Shown here: piece by piece, positions 13,978 to 20,278 of the stretch
Layout of the letters: each line of letters begins with the position of its first letter
Numbering within the stretch: position 1 is the first letter of the stretch
Virus record (IMG/VR): IMGVR_UViG_3300046538_000089
Span: 1-41,960 of that record
Reading direction: 5' to 3' (one strand)
DNA length: 41,960 nucleotides
Source: a virus
Notes under the pieces: model-generated
Told to the model about the DNA's origin: nothing
Databases searched by the model: none
Seen by the model: only the letters and a program-made list of their open reading frames with translations
Translations under genes and position numbers: made by a program

Positions 13978-14189
13978 GCGCGACGGCCTTGGTAGGCAGC
14001 CAGTGCGTGACCAGCAATCTCCATGTGACGGAGCGCTTCGACCCGGACAAGTGCTCGCCGGAGGTTCGTAGCCCAACCGCAGGAGTTGTCGTAGAGGACT
14101 ACAGCGCCCGTGCTGGATCGGATCTCGTAGTGCCAGACCGTCCGGCCGTTCACCTGGCCACCTGAGTAGACGCGCGCCTTGACGCTCAT
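13974..14189 (-). CDS. Unknown small protein (71 aa)
   Basis: A 71-residue protein: an antiparallel beta sheet region (HYEIRSSTGAVVLYDNSCGW) followed by a basic helix (LRRALVRVEALRHMEIAG). This resembles small DUF1508-like folds, but the match is only by pattern. It has 4-base overlaps with both neighbours. Confidence 0.68.
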   Translation of the reverse strand: MSVKARVYSGGQVNGRTVWHYEIRSSTGAVVLYDNSCGWATNLRRALVRVEALRHMEIAGHALAAYQGRRA

Positions 14190-14353
14190 GCGACCACCCC
14201 CAGCATCGCGAGGACGTCAGCGGGATCACCGGGGCAGGTGGCGAGGACGAGCGAACGCGCCTTCGCTTTCTCCGCATCGGTGAGCACGAACTCGGGTCGC
14301 GGGTCGACCGCGGACAGGTCGGTCGGCTTGTCGTAGCCGTACGCGCCGCTCAC
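14186..14353 (-). CDS. Unknown small protein (55 aa)
   Basis: The GTG start at 14353 overlaps the preceding stop by 4 bases. The 55-residue product has a helical centre (LTDAEKAKARSLVLATCPGD). It is supported mainly by its packing in the operon, and no family is recognised. Confidence 0.6.
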   Translation of the reverse strand: MSGAYGYDKPTDLSAVDPRPEFVLTDAEKAKARSLVLATCPGDPADVLAMLGVVA

Positions 14354-14523
14354 CGGTCCGCTCCCGGCATGTTCACGACGGAGTGGACTCGGAGGATCGC
14401 GGCGACGAACAGGACCACGACAGCCCACACGAGGACCGGCCACATGAGGGACACGGTCGGGACGCTGGACGCGATCACCGCGACGACGAACGACAGGTAC
14501 ATGAGAGCGGCTGCGGTCTTCAC
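14350..14523 (-). CDS. Small two-span membrane protein (57 aa)
   Basis: The GTG start at 14523 is coupled to the previous stop. The 57-residue protein contains two hydrophobic segments (LMYLSFVVAVIASSVPTV and WPVLVWAVVVLFVAAIL) and a polar tail, so it probably forms a membrane hairpin. Small early membrane proteins of temperate phages often act in superinfection exclusion, but nothing here proves that. Confidence 0.65.
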   Translation of the reverse strand: MKTAAALMYLSFVVAVIASSVPTVSLMWPVLVWAVVVLFVAAILRVHSVVNMPGADR

Positions 14524-14630
14524 AGGGCACCCCCGCATGCGACACCGACAGCAGCGACGACGAGCGTCAAGCCGACGACGGTGAGGAACGCGCCGATGAT
14601 GCGGTCCTCGAACCGCTCCCTCCCGCTCAT
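14520..14630 (-). CDS. Single-span membrane peptide (36 aa)
   Basis: A 36-residue product: charged N terminus (SGRERFEDRI), then one membrane segment (GAFLTVVGLTLVVAAVGVA). It overlaps the excisionase stop and the next gene start by 4 bases each. Together with gene 14350-14523 it makes a two-gene membrane pair of unknown role. Confidence 0.6.
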   Translation of the reverse strand: MSGRERFEDRIIGAFLTVVGLTLVVAAVGVACGGAL

Positions 14631-14833
14631 GATGCGGGCCTCTCAGCGGGAAGTGACTGCAGCCACCTCTCACCCTCCTGCTTCGTGATCAGCGGCTTCC
14701 GCTTCGCCGGGTACACCGGGATCAGGTCACCGGACGTGATCGCGAGCTTCACCGTCGTCTCTGACAGGTCCACCGCGCGGGCGAAGTTGGGGATGGAGTA
14801 CGCGAGCTTGTCGAGTACGGGTGTGTCGCTCAT
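14627..14833 (-). CDS. xis: Excisionase-like HTH protein
   Basis: The 68-residue protein has a MerR/excisionase-type winged helix: YSIPNFARAVDLSETTVKLA forms the helix-turn-helix and IPVYPAKRKPLITKQEGERW the wing and following helix. This is the usual pattern of phage Xis proteins, which bend attachment-site DNA and direct integrase to excision. As the second gene of the leftward operon it would be made on induction. Two 12-bp repeats beside attP (20140, 20161) are candidate targets. A purely regulatory role is the alternative. Confidence 0.75.
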   Translation of the reverse strand: MSDTPVLDKLAYSIPNFARAVDLSETTVKLAITSGDLIPVYPAKRKPLITKQEGERWLQSLPAERPAS

Positions 14834-15039
14834 GCTGCGGCTCCCATCAGTTCGTGGTGGGGCCGGCCGAGCGCGGTTGCGACGCGGTCGAAGTCGTCGT
14901 AGTCGAACGGCTGCGTGCCGTTGAGTTCAGCGACGAGTGTGGGGAGCGGGATGCCGGCTGCGGCTGCGAGGTCAGCGTCGGTGCGGTTCATGGACTGCAG
15001 CGACTGCCTGATCCTCCTGGCGGTGGTTTGGCTGGTCAT
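14830..15039 (-). CDS. Cro-like HTH regulator
   Basis: The first gene of the leftward early operon. From the ATG at 15039 it has 69 residues with a short helix-turn-helix (RTDADLAAAAGIPLPTLVAE) resembling Xre/Cro proteins. The start lies 7 bases after a -10-like TAGCCT, so the mRNA is probably leaderless. A longer reading to 15075 would run through the promoter and is less likely. Divergent to the repressor, it probably acts as the lytic-side regulator of the switch. Confidence 0.75.
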   Translation of the reverse strand: MTSQTTARRIRQSLQSMNRTDADLAAAAGIPLPTLVAELNGTQPFDYDDFDRVATALGRPHHELMGAAA

Positions 15040-15077
15040 AAGTGCAAGGCTACACCGCACTAGTGACGTGTGCAAGG
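15039..15077 (-). promoter_or_regulatory. Leftward early promoter with operator-like repeats
   Basis: On the minus strand TTGCAC (15070-15075) is separated by 17 bases from TAGCCT (15047-15052), 7 bases before the ATG. The octamer GTGCAAGG occurs twice (plus-strand 15042-15049 and 15070-15077), overlapping the -10/start and the -35. A perfect palindrome CACTAGTG (15058-15065) sits in the spacer. These are good candidates for repressor or Cro operators. Confidence 0.6.
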
Positions 15078-15120
15078 TCGCACGAGGGTGCTGTGCATCG
15101 TTTTAGCCACGGGACGCTGC

Positions 15121-15133
15121 TAATGTGACGTCG
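15121..15133 (+). promoter_or_regulatory. Leaderless promoter of the repressor gene
   Basis: TAATGT (15121-15126) fits the actinobacterial -10 TANNNT and lies 6 bases before the GTG start, with no ribosome site in between. Transcription would start at or next to the start codon. The -35 region (TCGTTT, 15098-15103) is a poor match, as is common for such promoters. Confidence 0.5.
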
Positions 15134-15525
15134 TGGGTATCAACAAAGACAAGCCGCCGAGCGCGCTCAACCGTGCGATGGCAGCCGTGATCCGTGGGGA
15201 GTCCTACGCACTCCAGCTGTCACAGCAGGACATCGTGAAGAAGACAGGAATCTCCCCCGCGACCGTGCAACGGCTCATGAAGGGCGAACAGAAGTTCAAC
15301 CTCGACCAGATCGAGTCGTTCGCCGGCACCCTGGGCTTCCCCGTCGATGAACTCTGCCGCCGCGCAGTCGAGTGGCGCTCAACACGAATGTCGGAGGCTG
15401 CCCCCGACAATGTGGTCACGCTGAAGCCACGACGCGTCGAAGACATGACCGTCGAGGAGATCGAAGCGGAGAAGCATGCGGCGACCCGTGACCCCGAGAT
15501 GGACACGGACGAGCAGTTCGACTAA
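15133..15525 (+). CDS. Xre-family phage repressor
   Basis: The 130-residue protein has an Xre helix-turn-helix: LSQQDIVKKTGISPATVQRL then MKGEQKFNLDQIESFAGTLG (about residues 28-70). A short acidic C-terminal tail follows, with no LexA-like protease domain. It is divergent from the Cro-like/xis operon and followed by an ImmA-like gene, which is the ImmR/ImmA arrangement. It is therefore the probable prophage repressor, and derepression would depend on its partner rather than on RecA-driven self-cleavage. GTG start. Confidence 0.82.
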   Translation: MGINKDKPPSALNRAMAAVIRGESYALQLSQQDIVKKTGISPATVQRLMKGEQKFNLDQIESFAGTLGFPVDELCRRAVEWRSTRMSEAAPDNVVTLKPRRVEDMTVEEIEAEKHAATRDPEMDTDEQFD

Positions 15526-15545
15526 CCACCGACCTGAGGGGGAAC

Positions 15546-15908
15546 GTGTACGACCCGTACCAACACGCAGCAGAGCTCGGCATCACCGTCCTGCACCGTC
15601 CGCTTCGGACAGCGCACGAGATGTGGCTCCCGGACCACAACATCATCGTCGTGAAAGACCGCCTCCGGGTAGTGCATGATCGGGCAGCGCTGGCGCATGG
15701 CGTCGCCCACGCCGCGCTCGGTCACCCCGATGACCGGCCCAAGCATGAAGTGCAAGCCGACCGGTACGCAGCGGAACGCCTCATCGACGAGGACCAGGCG
15801 CTCGCACTGTGCAGGTGGACGCAGGACCAGGCGAGGATCGCGGCGGAGCTGGGTGTGTCAGGGCGGCTGTGGCGGGTGTGGGCGAACACCCACCGGCAAG
15901 CGGCTTAG
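15546..15908 (+). CDS. ImmA/IrrE-like protein with altered active site
   Basis: The GTG start at 15546 has GAGGGGG upstream. The 120-residue protein matches the ImmA/IrrE family: HNIIVVKDRL strand, a zinc-site helix around residues 48-60, and EVQADRYAAERLI, the third-ligand region. In the family the helix is HExxH; here it reads HGVAH (51-55), so both His remain but the catalytic Glu is Gly. It probably binds zinc or the repressor but may not cleave it. It lies 20 bp after the repressor and converges on gene 15905-16138 with a 4-base overlap. Confidence 0.75.
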   Translation: MYDPYQHAAELGITVLHRPLRTAHEMWLPDHNIIVVKDRLRVVHDRAALAHGVAHAALGHPDDRPKHEVQADRYAAERLIDEDQALALCRWTQDQARIAAELGVSGRLWRVWANTHRQAA

Positions 15909-16138
15909 TCGTCCTCGATGCTATGCACGAACGTGCTTACGGCGAGGTTGGAGCCCTGCCCGAAGCCTCGCCTCCACCCTGATCGGAACACCGAGTACGT
16001 GTCGTCGCGCGGGTACGGCTGGCGGCCATGTGCTGTGCAGTACTCGCGCCACGCGTCTTCGACCGTTCCCGGCTCGTAGCTGTCCTCAACAATCGGAGGG
16101 GCGGGCTGGCCGCCGCCACCACGGATGACCCTCATCAT
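15905..16138 (-). CDS. Unknown protein (77 aa) after integrase
   Basis: A 77-residue protein with an aromatic middle (VEDAWREYCTAHGRQPYPRD, then SVFRSGWRRGFGQG). Helix-loop composition suggests a small soluble protein. It is the last gene of the integrase operon, overlapping the previous gene by 4 bases and meeting the ImmA-like gene tail to tail. The function is unknown. Confidence 0.68.
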   Translation of the reverse strand: MMRVIRGGGGQPAPPIVEDSYEPGTVEDAWREYCTAHGRQPYPRDDTYSVFRSGWRRGFGQGSNLAVSTFVHSIEDD

Positions 16139-16353
16139 TCGTCCTCGTCTGGCGGATCAGATTCGAGCTCGGTCACGTCGACGCCGTGCAACACGCGCCA
16201 GTCCCCGTGCCCGTCGAGTTCGCGGAACACTGCCCAGGCCACGCCGGCGTCGTAGCCGCTGTCGACGCAACGCTTCTCGCCGTATGAGTCGCGTCCGAAG
16301 ACACCACCGCAGAAGCCCGTGAAGACCGTCCCCGGTTCGATTGGGTGGCTCAC
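16135..16353 (-). CDS. Unknown acidic protein (72 aa) after integrase
   Basis: A 72-residue protein beginning MSHPIEPGTVFTGFCGGVFG, with a Cys-containing middle (EKRCVDSGYDAGVAWAVFRE) and an acidic tail. Coupled to integrase by a 4-base overlap, so it should be expressed with it. A recombination directionality or regulatory role is conceivable from position alone. No family is recognised. Confidence 0.68.
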   Translation of the reverse strand: MSHPIEPGTVFTGFCGGVFGRDSYGEKRCVDSGYDAGVAWAVFRELDGHGDWRVLHGVDVTELESDPPDEDE

Positions 16354-17669
16354 GCTGCTTCTCCTTCGTCTGTGGTTCCAAGGGTACGGTCCGGCCGCGT
16401 CAACGGCAGGTACGCCCGCGTGAGCGCTTCGCGGAGCACGTCGCGGTTCTGCCGTGACCGGTAGTGGCGGGACATGACGACGGTCGAGTGGCCGACGATG
16501 TCGATGATCGTCATCTCGTCCACCCCCGCCGCGTACAGCATGTCCACCGTCGTGTTGCGGGCCGTGCGGAGCTGCGTGTCCTGAACGCCGGCGCGGGTGA
16601 GGACGTCATGCCAGTACGCGTTGTCAGTGGACGGGTCGATCGGTGACCCGTCGAGCTCGAGGCCATCCTTCGTCTGTTTCGGGTCGGAGGTCCACAGCAG
16701 CCCGTGCGGGTTCGGTTCCGAATCGGCCGTCTCCACCCGCCGTTCGATGATGGACCGCAACGGGTCGACGAGGGGGATGATCCGCCACCCCGCTTCCGAC
16801 TTCGGCCGGGACAGCCACAACCCACCCTCAAGGTGTCGGTACTCCCGGTCCTCCGGTGCGTCCAGGAACCGTTCGGGGCACTTCGAGCCCTGCTTCCACC
16901 CACACACGGGTGGTTCCCACGGCTTCGCCCGGTTGCAGCCATGCGACCACGAGAACCGCTTCAACTGCCACGACAAGTCCAACTCATCCGTGACACGGTC
17001 CAGTTCGAGGCCGATGACCTCACCCTGACGGGCACCGGCGAGTAGTGCGGTCGCGACCCGGGAACCGAGACGTTCATGCTGCACCGTCTCGAGGACACGG
17101 ATGCCACCGTCCACGTCGAGGCGGGGGAGTTGCACCTTCTTCTTCTTCGGCTGGTCGACGAGGGTGGCGACGTTCCGGCTGACTCGTCCGTCGCGCATCG
17201 CATCGCGGAGAGCGAGGGACAGCACCCGGTGCGCCTGCTGCGCGGAGGCACCACCGAGCCCCTTCTCACGGATCGCCTGCTCCACCTTCCGTACATGCTG
17301 CGGGGTCAGCTTGTCGAGGCGCGTCTTCCCGATCGCCGGCACGATGTACTGCTCAATGCTGGTTCGGTACGACGCGATCGTCTTCGGGGCGATCTTCTTC
17401 GAGTGGATGTGCGCGAACCAGTACCGGATCCACGACGTGAGCGTCTGCGAAGCGGTCGGCATGTCACCGATGTCGGCGAGGTCTTTCTGCAGCCGCTTCA
17501 ACTCAGCGACGACGACGGCCTTCGACTTGTTGCGGACGAACTTCCGGCGCCGCTTCCCCGTCGTGGACGGCAGCTCGATGGCAGCCTGCCAGTACTTCAA
17601 CGGCTTCCCCGGGTCCTTCGGAACACGGAACAGGGCACCCTCACCAGCACCACGCTGAATCGCACCCAT
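16350..17669 (-). CDS. int: Tyrosine integrase
   Basis: This 439-residue recombinase inserts the phage at its attachment site. An N-terminal arm-binding region (1-70) and a SAM-like core-binding domain (about 72-160, LTSWIRYWFAHIHSKKIAPK) precede the catalytic domain. Visible active-site residues are Arg214 (GARQGE), Lys290 (RPKSEAGWR), Arg371, His394 (IVGHST) and the nucleophile Tyr403 (SRHYRS). Box II, usually HxxRHT, reads RTARNT (368-373), so the catalytic His is replaced by Arg. A Cys-rich insert (245-264) is common in actinophage integrases. attP lies about 2.5 kb upstream in a tRNA-Lys segment. The start ATG shares one base with the upstream stop. Confidence 0.92.
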   Translation of the reverse strand: MGAIQRGAGEGALFRVPKDPGKPLKYWQAAIELPSTTGKRRRKFVRNKSKAVVVAELKRLQKDLADIGDMPTASQTLTSWIRYWFAHIHSKKIAPKTIASYRTSIEQYIVPAIGKTRLDKLTPQHVRKVEQAIREKGLGGASAQQAHRVLSLALRDAMRDGRVSRNVATLVDQPKKKKVQLPRLDVDGGIRVLETVQHERLGSRVATALLAGARQGEVIGLELDRVTDELDLSWQLKRFSWSHGCNRAKPWEPPVCGWKQGSKCPERFLDAPEDREYRHLEGGLWLSRPKSEAGWRIIPLVDPLRSIIERRVETADSEPNPHGLLWTSDPKQTKDGLELDGSPIDPSTDNAYWHDVLTRAGVQDTQLRTARNTTVDMLYAAGVDEMTIIDIVGHSTVVMSRHYRSRQNRDVLREALTRAYLPLTRPDRTLGTTDEGEAA

Positions 17670-17965
17670 CAGGGCTCCATCCGGGTGTCGCTAGTGAGTT
17701 CCGGAAGTTCGAGGTATCCACCGCTGTAGTCGATGAGTGGCAACCGACGATCACGCTCGGCGGGAACCTCGGTGAGCACGTGACGGCGAACGGTAGCGAA
17801 GGCGTACCCGATCCCGTCCTTGAGGTCGCCGAGGACTTTCACCTGAAAGTCGGGGTCGTCTGCCTCCACCGGGTCGCCAAGATGCCAGCGTTCGAGTGTT
17901 CGACCGAATGCCTTCGTCTGCCATTCGTTGCCGCGAGCGTCGATCATGCTGTCGAACATCCCCAT
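17669..17965 (-). CDS. Unknown accessory protein (98 aa)
   Basis: A 98-residue protein of beta-rich type: MGMFDSMIDARGNEWQTKAF, then PDFQVKVLGDLKDGIGYAFA. The opening resembles small phage and actinobacterial proteins that start MGMFDxI and bind nothing known. It forms one transcript with integrase (1-base overlap) and the next upstream gene (1-base overlap). It belongs to the accessory set between integrase and attP. Confidence 0.68.
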   Translation of the reverse strand: MGMFDSMIDARGNEWQTKAFGRTLERWHLGDPVEADDPDFQVKVLGDLKDGIGYAFATVRRHVLTEVPAERDRRLPLIDYSGGYLELPELTSDTRMEP

Positions 17966-18207
17966 CAGCCGTTCTCCCTTCTGTTGAGGATGACCCCGAC
18001 CGCTCGTGCGAGTTCGTGGAGGTCACCGGTGGACTCGAAGTCCGTGTACGCGGCTTGGATGCCCGCCAGGCGGTTGCTCTCGTCCGCGGCGAGCCGAAGC
18101 CACCGTTCGTTGTTCGCATGACCGCGCTTGTGGGCGATCGTCGCCAGGCTGTCGAGAGCGAGCGGCAGCTGCCCGACTTCCTCGGATGCTGGCGTGACGT
18201 CAGCCAC
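17965..18207 (-). CDS. Unknown helical accessory protein (80 aa)
   Basis: An 80-residue, mainly helical protein (LALDSLATIAHKRGHANNER, then ESTGDLHELARAVGVILNRR). It overlaps gene 18200-19285 by 8 bases. No motif is recognised. Its place in the operon between integrase and attP makes it a candidate cargo or integrase-modulating gene. Confidence 0.65.
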   Translation of the reverse strand: MADVTPASEEVGQLPLALDSLATIAHKRGHANNERWLRLAADESNRLAGIQAAYTDFESTGDLHELARAVGVILNRRENG

Positions 18208-19285
18208 GGTCGCCGTCCTCGGCAGTCGAGGGCGGTGTCACGTCGCGGATCGTGGACGGGTCGAGAACGCTCGCGCCCCAGTGCGTGTCTCCGATGATGA
18301 GCGTGCCGCCCGTCTCGACGGTCGCCTGCACCCAGATCCCGGTCACTGTGGACCGGCCAGTGATGCGCGTCCCCGGTGCCATGTACTCGATGCTCGGCGG
18401 GGCGGCGGGGATTTCCGGCGTCAGGGAGCATCCGAGCCATGCGCGACCTCGGTTGTCGTAACGAACCGGGTAGCGCGGGTCGGCGGGCAGCCCGCCAGCG
18501 AACGTTTCGCCGCAGTCGCTACAGACGTGGAGCCCGTCATGTTTCGAGATTTGTCCGCAGACACAGGGGTTGTCCCAGTCTTGCGTCTTGTCCAGGTATC
18601 CGCGTCTCCCGCACCATTCGGTGCTCGGGTCCGGCTGCGAGAGCAGGGCGAGCACAGCGGCCGTGACGTTCTCCCGCAGCGGGCCGATGTCGCGGCCCCA
18701 GAGACGCGACTGCGCCGGATCCGGGTAGTTCGACACGTTGAACAACACGGCCCCGACCGCGCTGTCGATCTGCTCGCGCGTCGGCAGGGACGTGGACACA
18801 GATGTTGCGTGGGCGTCCCAGCCTGCCTCGAACGCCACGGGCACCCTCTCGCAGTCACGGCCCGGACCGCGATCGCGCCATGCGAGGTAGGCCGTTGCGA
18901 GTTCGTCGCTTCCGAACTCGTCCGGGTCGTCGGTGGTCGGCACCGGGCGCTCGATGCGGATGAGTTCGAGAGCTGCGTCCTGCGCGCCGCATCGGTAGAT
19001 CACTAGGTCACCCTCGATGGCATCGAACACGATCGTCTCGTCGCCCTTGTCCCTGTCCGCGATCACGCGGTACGGCTGGCCGGTCGCTGCCACAGTGGGT
19101 ACGAGGTGGCCGGCCCAGGTGAGGTGTTCGATCTGGGATGCGGCATCACGGAGTGCGAGGACAGCGTCAGCCATCCAGTCGGAGTCGCGCGGTCCACCCT
19201 CTTCCTCGGTCTGCTCGTCGGCGAGGTCGCGGAGTTGGCTTGGCAACCACGGGGACGCGATCACGGGTTTCTGCTGCTCGGTCAT
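18200..19285 (-). CDS. Modular accessory protein with zinc knuckle (361 aa)
   Basis: The largest protein between integrase and attP. It looks mosaic. An N-terminal helical part (residues about 15-60, LPSQLRDLADEQ through VLALRDAASQIEHL) is followed by beta segments (PYRVIADRDKGDETIVFDAI). A phage-type module reads ELATAYLAWRDRGPG then VAFEAGWDAH, then PTREQIDSAVGAVLFNV. Two Cys pairs (CVCG and CSDCG, about residues 249-265) form a probable zinc knuckle, and a C-terminal beta domain ends in PSTIRDVTPP. Such concatenated modules recur in Ea22-like actinophage proteins of unknown role. No enzyme motif is visible. Confidence 0.72.
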   Translation of the reverse strand: MTEQQKPVIASPWLPSQLRDLADEQTEEEGGPRDSDWMADAVLALRDAASQIEHLTWAGHLVPTVAATGQPYRVIADRDKGDETIVFDAIEGDLVIYRCGAQDAALELIRIERPVPTTDDPDEFGSDELATAYLAWRDRGPGRDCERVPVAFEAGWDAHATSVSTSLPTREQIDSAVGAVLFNVSNYPDPAQSRLWGRDIGPLRENVTAAVLALLSQPDPSTEWCGRRGYLDKTQDWDNPCVCGQISKHDGLHVCSDCGETFAGGLPADPRYPVRYDNRGRAWLGCSLTPEIPAAPPSIEYMAPGTRITGRSTVTGIWVQATVETGGTLIIGDTHWGASVLDPSTIRDVTPPSTAEDGDRG

Positions 19286-19419
19286 GGGCGGCGTCCCTTC
19301 ACGTTGTCGCGACGTCGGGGCTGCGACGCTCGGGACTGCTGCTGTTTCGCTTCGCGCTCTCGGCGTTCGGCTCGCCGCTGCGCTCGGGCGAACTCCATGC
19401 TGTACATGTCGGGGTTCAT
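19282..19419 (-). CDS. Small, very basic peptide (45 aa)
   Basis: GAAGGAGG precedes the ATG. The 45-residue product starts MNPDMYSMEFARAQRRAERR and continues as an Arg/Gln-rich helix and tail. The composition suggests RNA or DNA binding. It overlaps the next gene by 4 bases and is the first gene after the terminator at 19565-19594, so it may have its own promoter. No family is recognised. Confidence 0.62.
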   Translation of the reverse strand: MNPDMYSMEFARAQRRAERREREAKQQQSRASQPRRRDNVKGRRP

Positions 19420-19606
19420 GCCTTCGTCCTCCTTCTCGGGCTTCCGCCCTGTCCTGTCCTCCTGTCGTGTGCAACCCAGACTCGACAGGCGGGTCTCCTA
19501 CGTCGGTGGTTGGTCGTACTGTCCACTTCTGTTCCTTCCGGTGCTTACTTCACTGGTGGGGGCGGGGGCTGATCCGTGAGCGCGGGTCAGCCCCTACTTG
19601 CTGAGG
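19420..19606. other. Intergenic region with terminator hairpin
   Basis: This 187-bp gap separates the Ea22-like gene from the integrase operon. It holds the hairpin at 19565-19594 and should contain a promoter for the leftward 19419-15905 operon. I see no convincing -10/-35 pair. Confidence 0.5.
19565..19594 (-). terminator. Hairpin downstream of the Ea22-like gene
   Basis: GGGGCTGA (19565-19572) pairs with TCAGCCCC (19587-19594) around a 14-base loop, 13 bp after the stop of gene 19607-19933. There is no U-run, but position directly after a gene supports a terminator. Confidence 0.55.
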
Positions 19607-19933
19607 TCAGGCGGCGATGCGCTGGTCGGCGGCGATGATCGCGACGGCGATGCGCTTGCCGTGAGTCGCTAAGGACGCACCCTCACCAGCCTCAGCTGCC
19701 ATGGCAAGCAGGCTGTCGATCGCGTCAAGCAGGTCGGGGTTGCCCGCGGTACCGACGATGAGCGCAGCGGTTCCGAGGTCGCCTCCGAGGTCGCCTCCGA
19801 GGTCAGCGAATCGTCCGCCGAACTCGGCTGCTCCGACGACAAGCCACCCGTCCTCGTTGAACTTCCAAGGCCCCTGAACGGCCTCGTCCTTCCACTTGGC
19901 GAGTACTGCGCGAGCCTGCTCGATGTCGGTCAC
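19607..19933 (-). CDS. Ea22-like protein with GGDL repeat (108 aa)
   Basis: A GTG start with AGGAGG ideally placed. The 108-residue protein begins DIEQARAVLAKWKDEAVQGPWKFNED and continues with ALIVGTAGNPDLLDAIDSLL. This matches the Ea22-type phage module (a GPW motif followed by a helix ending in LLDAL), known from lambda-like phages but without a clear role. A 12-bp tandem repeat (19775-19804) encodes GGDLGGDL in the middle, probably from slippage. It is the first gene on the integrase side of attP. Confidence 0.72.
   Translation of the reverse strand: MTDIEQARAVLAKWKDEAVQGPWKFNEDGWLVVGAAEFGGRFADLGGDLGGDLGTAALIVGTAGNPDLLDAIDSLLAMAAEAGEGASLATHGKRIAVAIIAADQRIAA
19775..19804 (-). repeat. 12-bp tandem repeat within gene 19607-19933
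   Basis: Two and a half direct copies of the 12-base unit GAGGTCGCCTCC (plus strand). They keep frame and add GGDL units, so the length could vary between relatives. Confidence 0.85.
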
Positions 19934-20139
19934 TGGATCCTCCTGCGGTGGTGCAAGTTCGTTCTTCCTGGTAGGGGCGACGCGTCAGCTTCGGGTGAAG
20001 ACGCGGCGTGTGCGCGGGGGTGCTGGCGGCACGTTTCGTGCCGCTGCGACCTCCTGCGGGCGTGTTTCTGGTGCATCCGCCTCGTGTATCCATCGTGTTG
20101 TTCTCGCACGGGGTCGTGCGGTCACATTGGACACGGTAC

Positions 20140-20172
20140 ACGTCAGAAGTGCCGCCCGCAACGTCAGAAGTG
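20140..20172 (+). repeat. Paired 12-bp repeats beside the attP core
   Basis: ACGTCAGAAGTG occurs at 20140-20151 and again at 20161-20172, 21 bp apart start to start, i.e. two helical turns on the same DNA face. The second copy ends 4 bases before the tRNA-identical core. Phased direct repeats at this position are typical of Xis or integrase arm sites. Confidence 0.7.
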
Positions 20173-20176
20173 ACAT

Positions 20177-20232
20177 AGAGCAACTGACTCTTAATCAGTG
20201 GGTTCTCGGTTCAAGTCCGAGGGGGTGCACCG
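20177..20232 (+). other. attP: attP core: 3' part of tRNA-Lys(CTT)
   Basis: The sequence has the end of a D-arm (AGAGC), a full anticodon arm (ACTGA-CTCTTAA-TCAGT, anticodon CTT), a T-arm (CTCGG-TTCAAGT-CCGAG) and the acceptor 3' half ending GCACC. The 5' acceptor strand and most of the D-arm are missing, so it is not a working tRNA but the identity segment used for insertion into the 3' end of a host tRNA-Lys gene. On integration the host gene is restored by this copy. Confidence 0.9.
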
Positions 20233-20235
20233 ATC

Positions 20236-20278
20236 GGCCCGGTGGTTGCATCCCAGTATGCATCCCACCGGGCCTTTT
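20236..20278 (+). terminator. Rho-independent terminator directly after attP
   Basis: GGCCCGGTGG pairs perfectly with CCACCGGGCC (20236-20274) and is followed by TTTT (20275-20278). It starts 3 bases after the tRNA identity segment. In the prophage it would terminate the restored host tRNA-Lys transcript and shield phage DNA. On the other strand it also ends the DUF3263-like gene transcript. Two TGCATCCC repeats lie in the loop. Confidence 0.8.

Noticed and set aside
14830-15075. Upstream ATG at 15075 as the start of the Cro-like protein
   Set aside because: It would place the -10, -35 and operator-like repeats inside the gene. The ATG at 15039 fits the leaderless spacing seen in other switch genes.
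20177-20232. A functional phage tRNA-Lys gene
   Set aside because: The 5' acceptor strand and most of the D-arm are missing, so it cannot fold as a complete tRNA. It is an attP identity segment.
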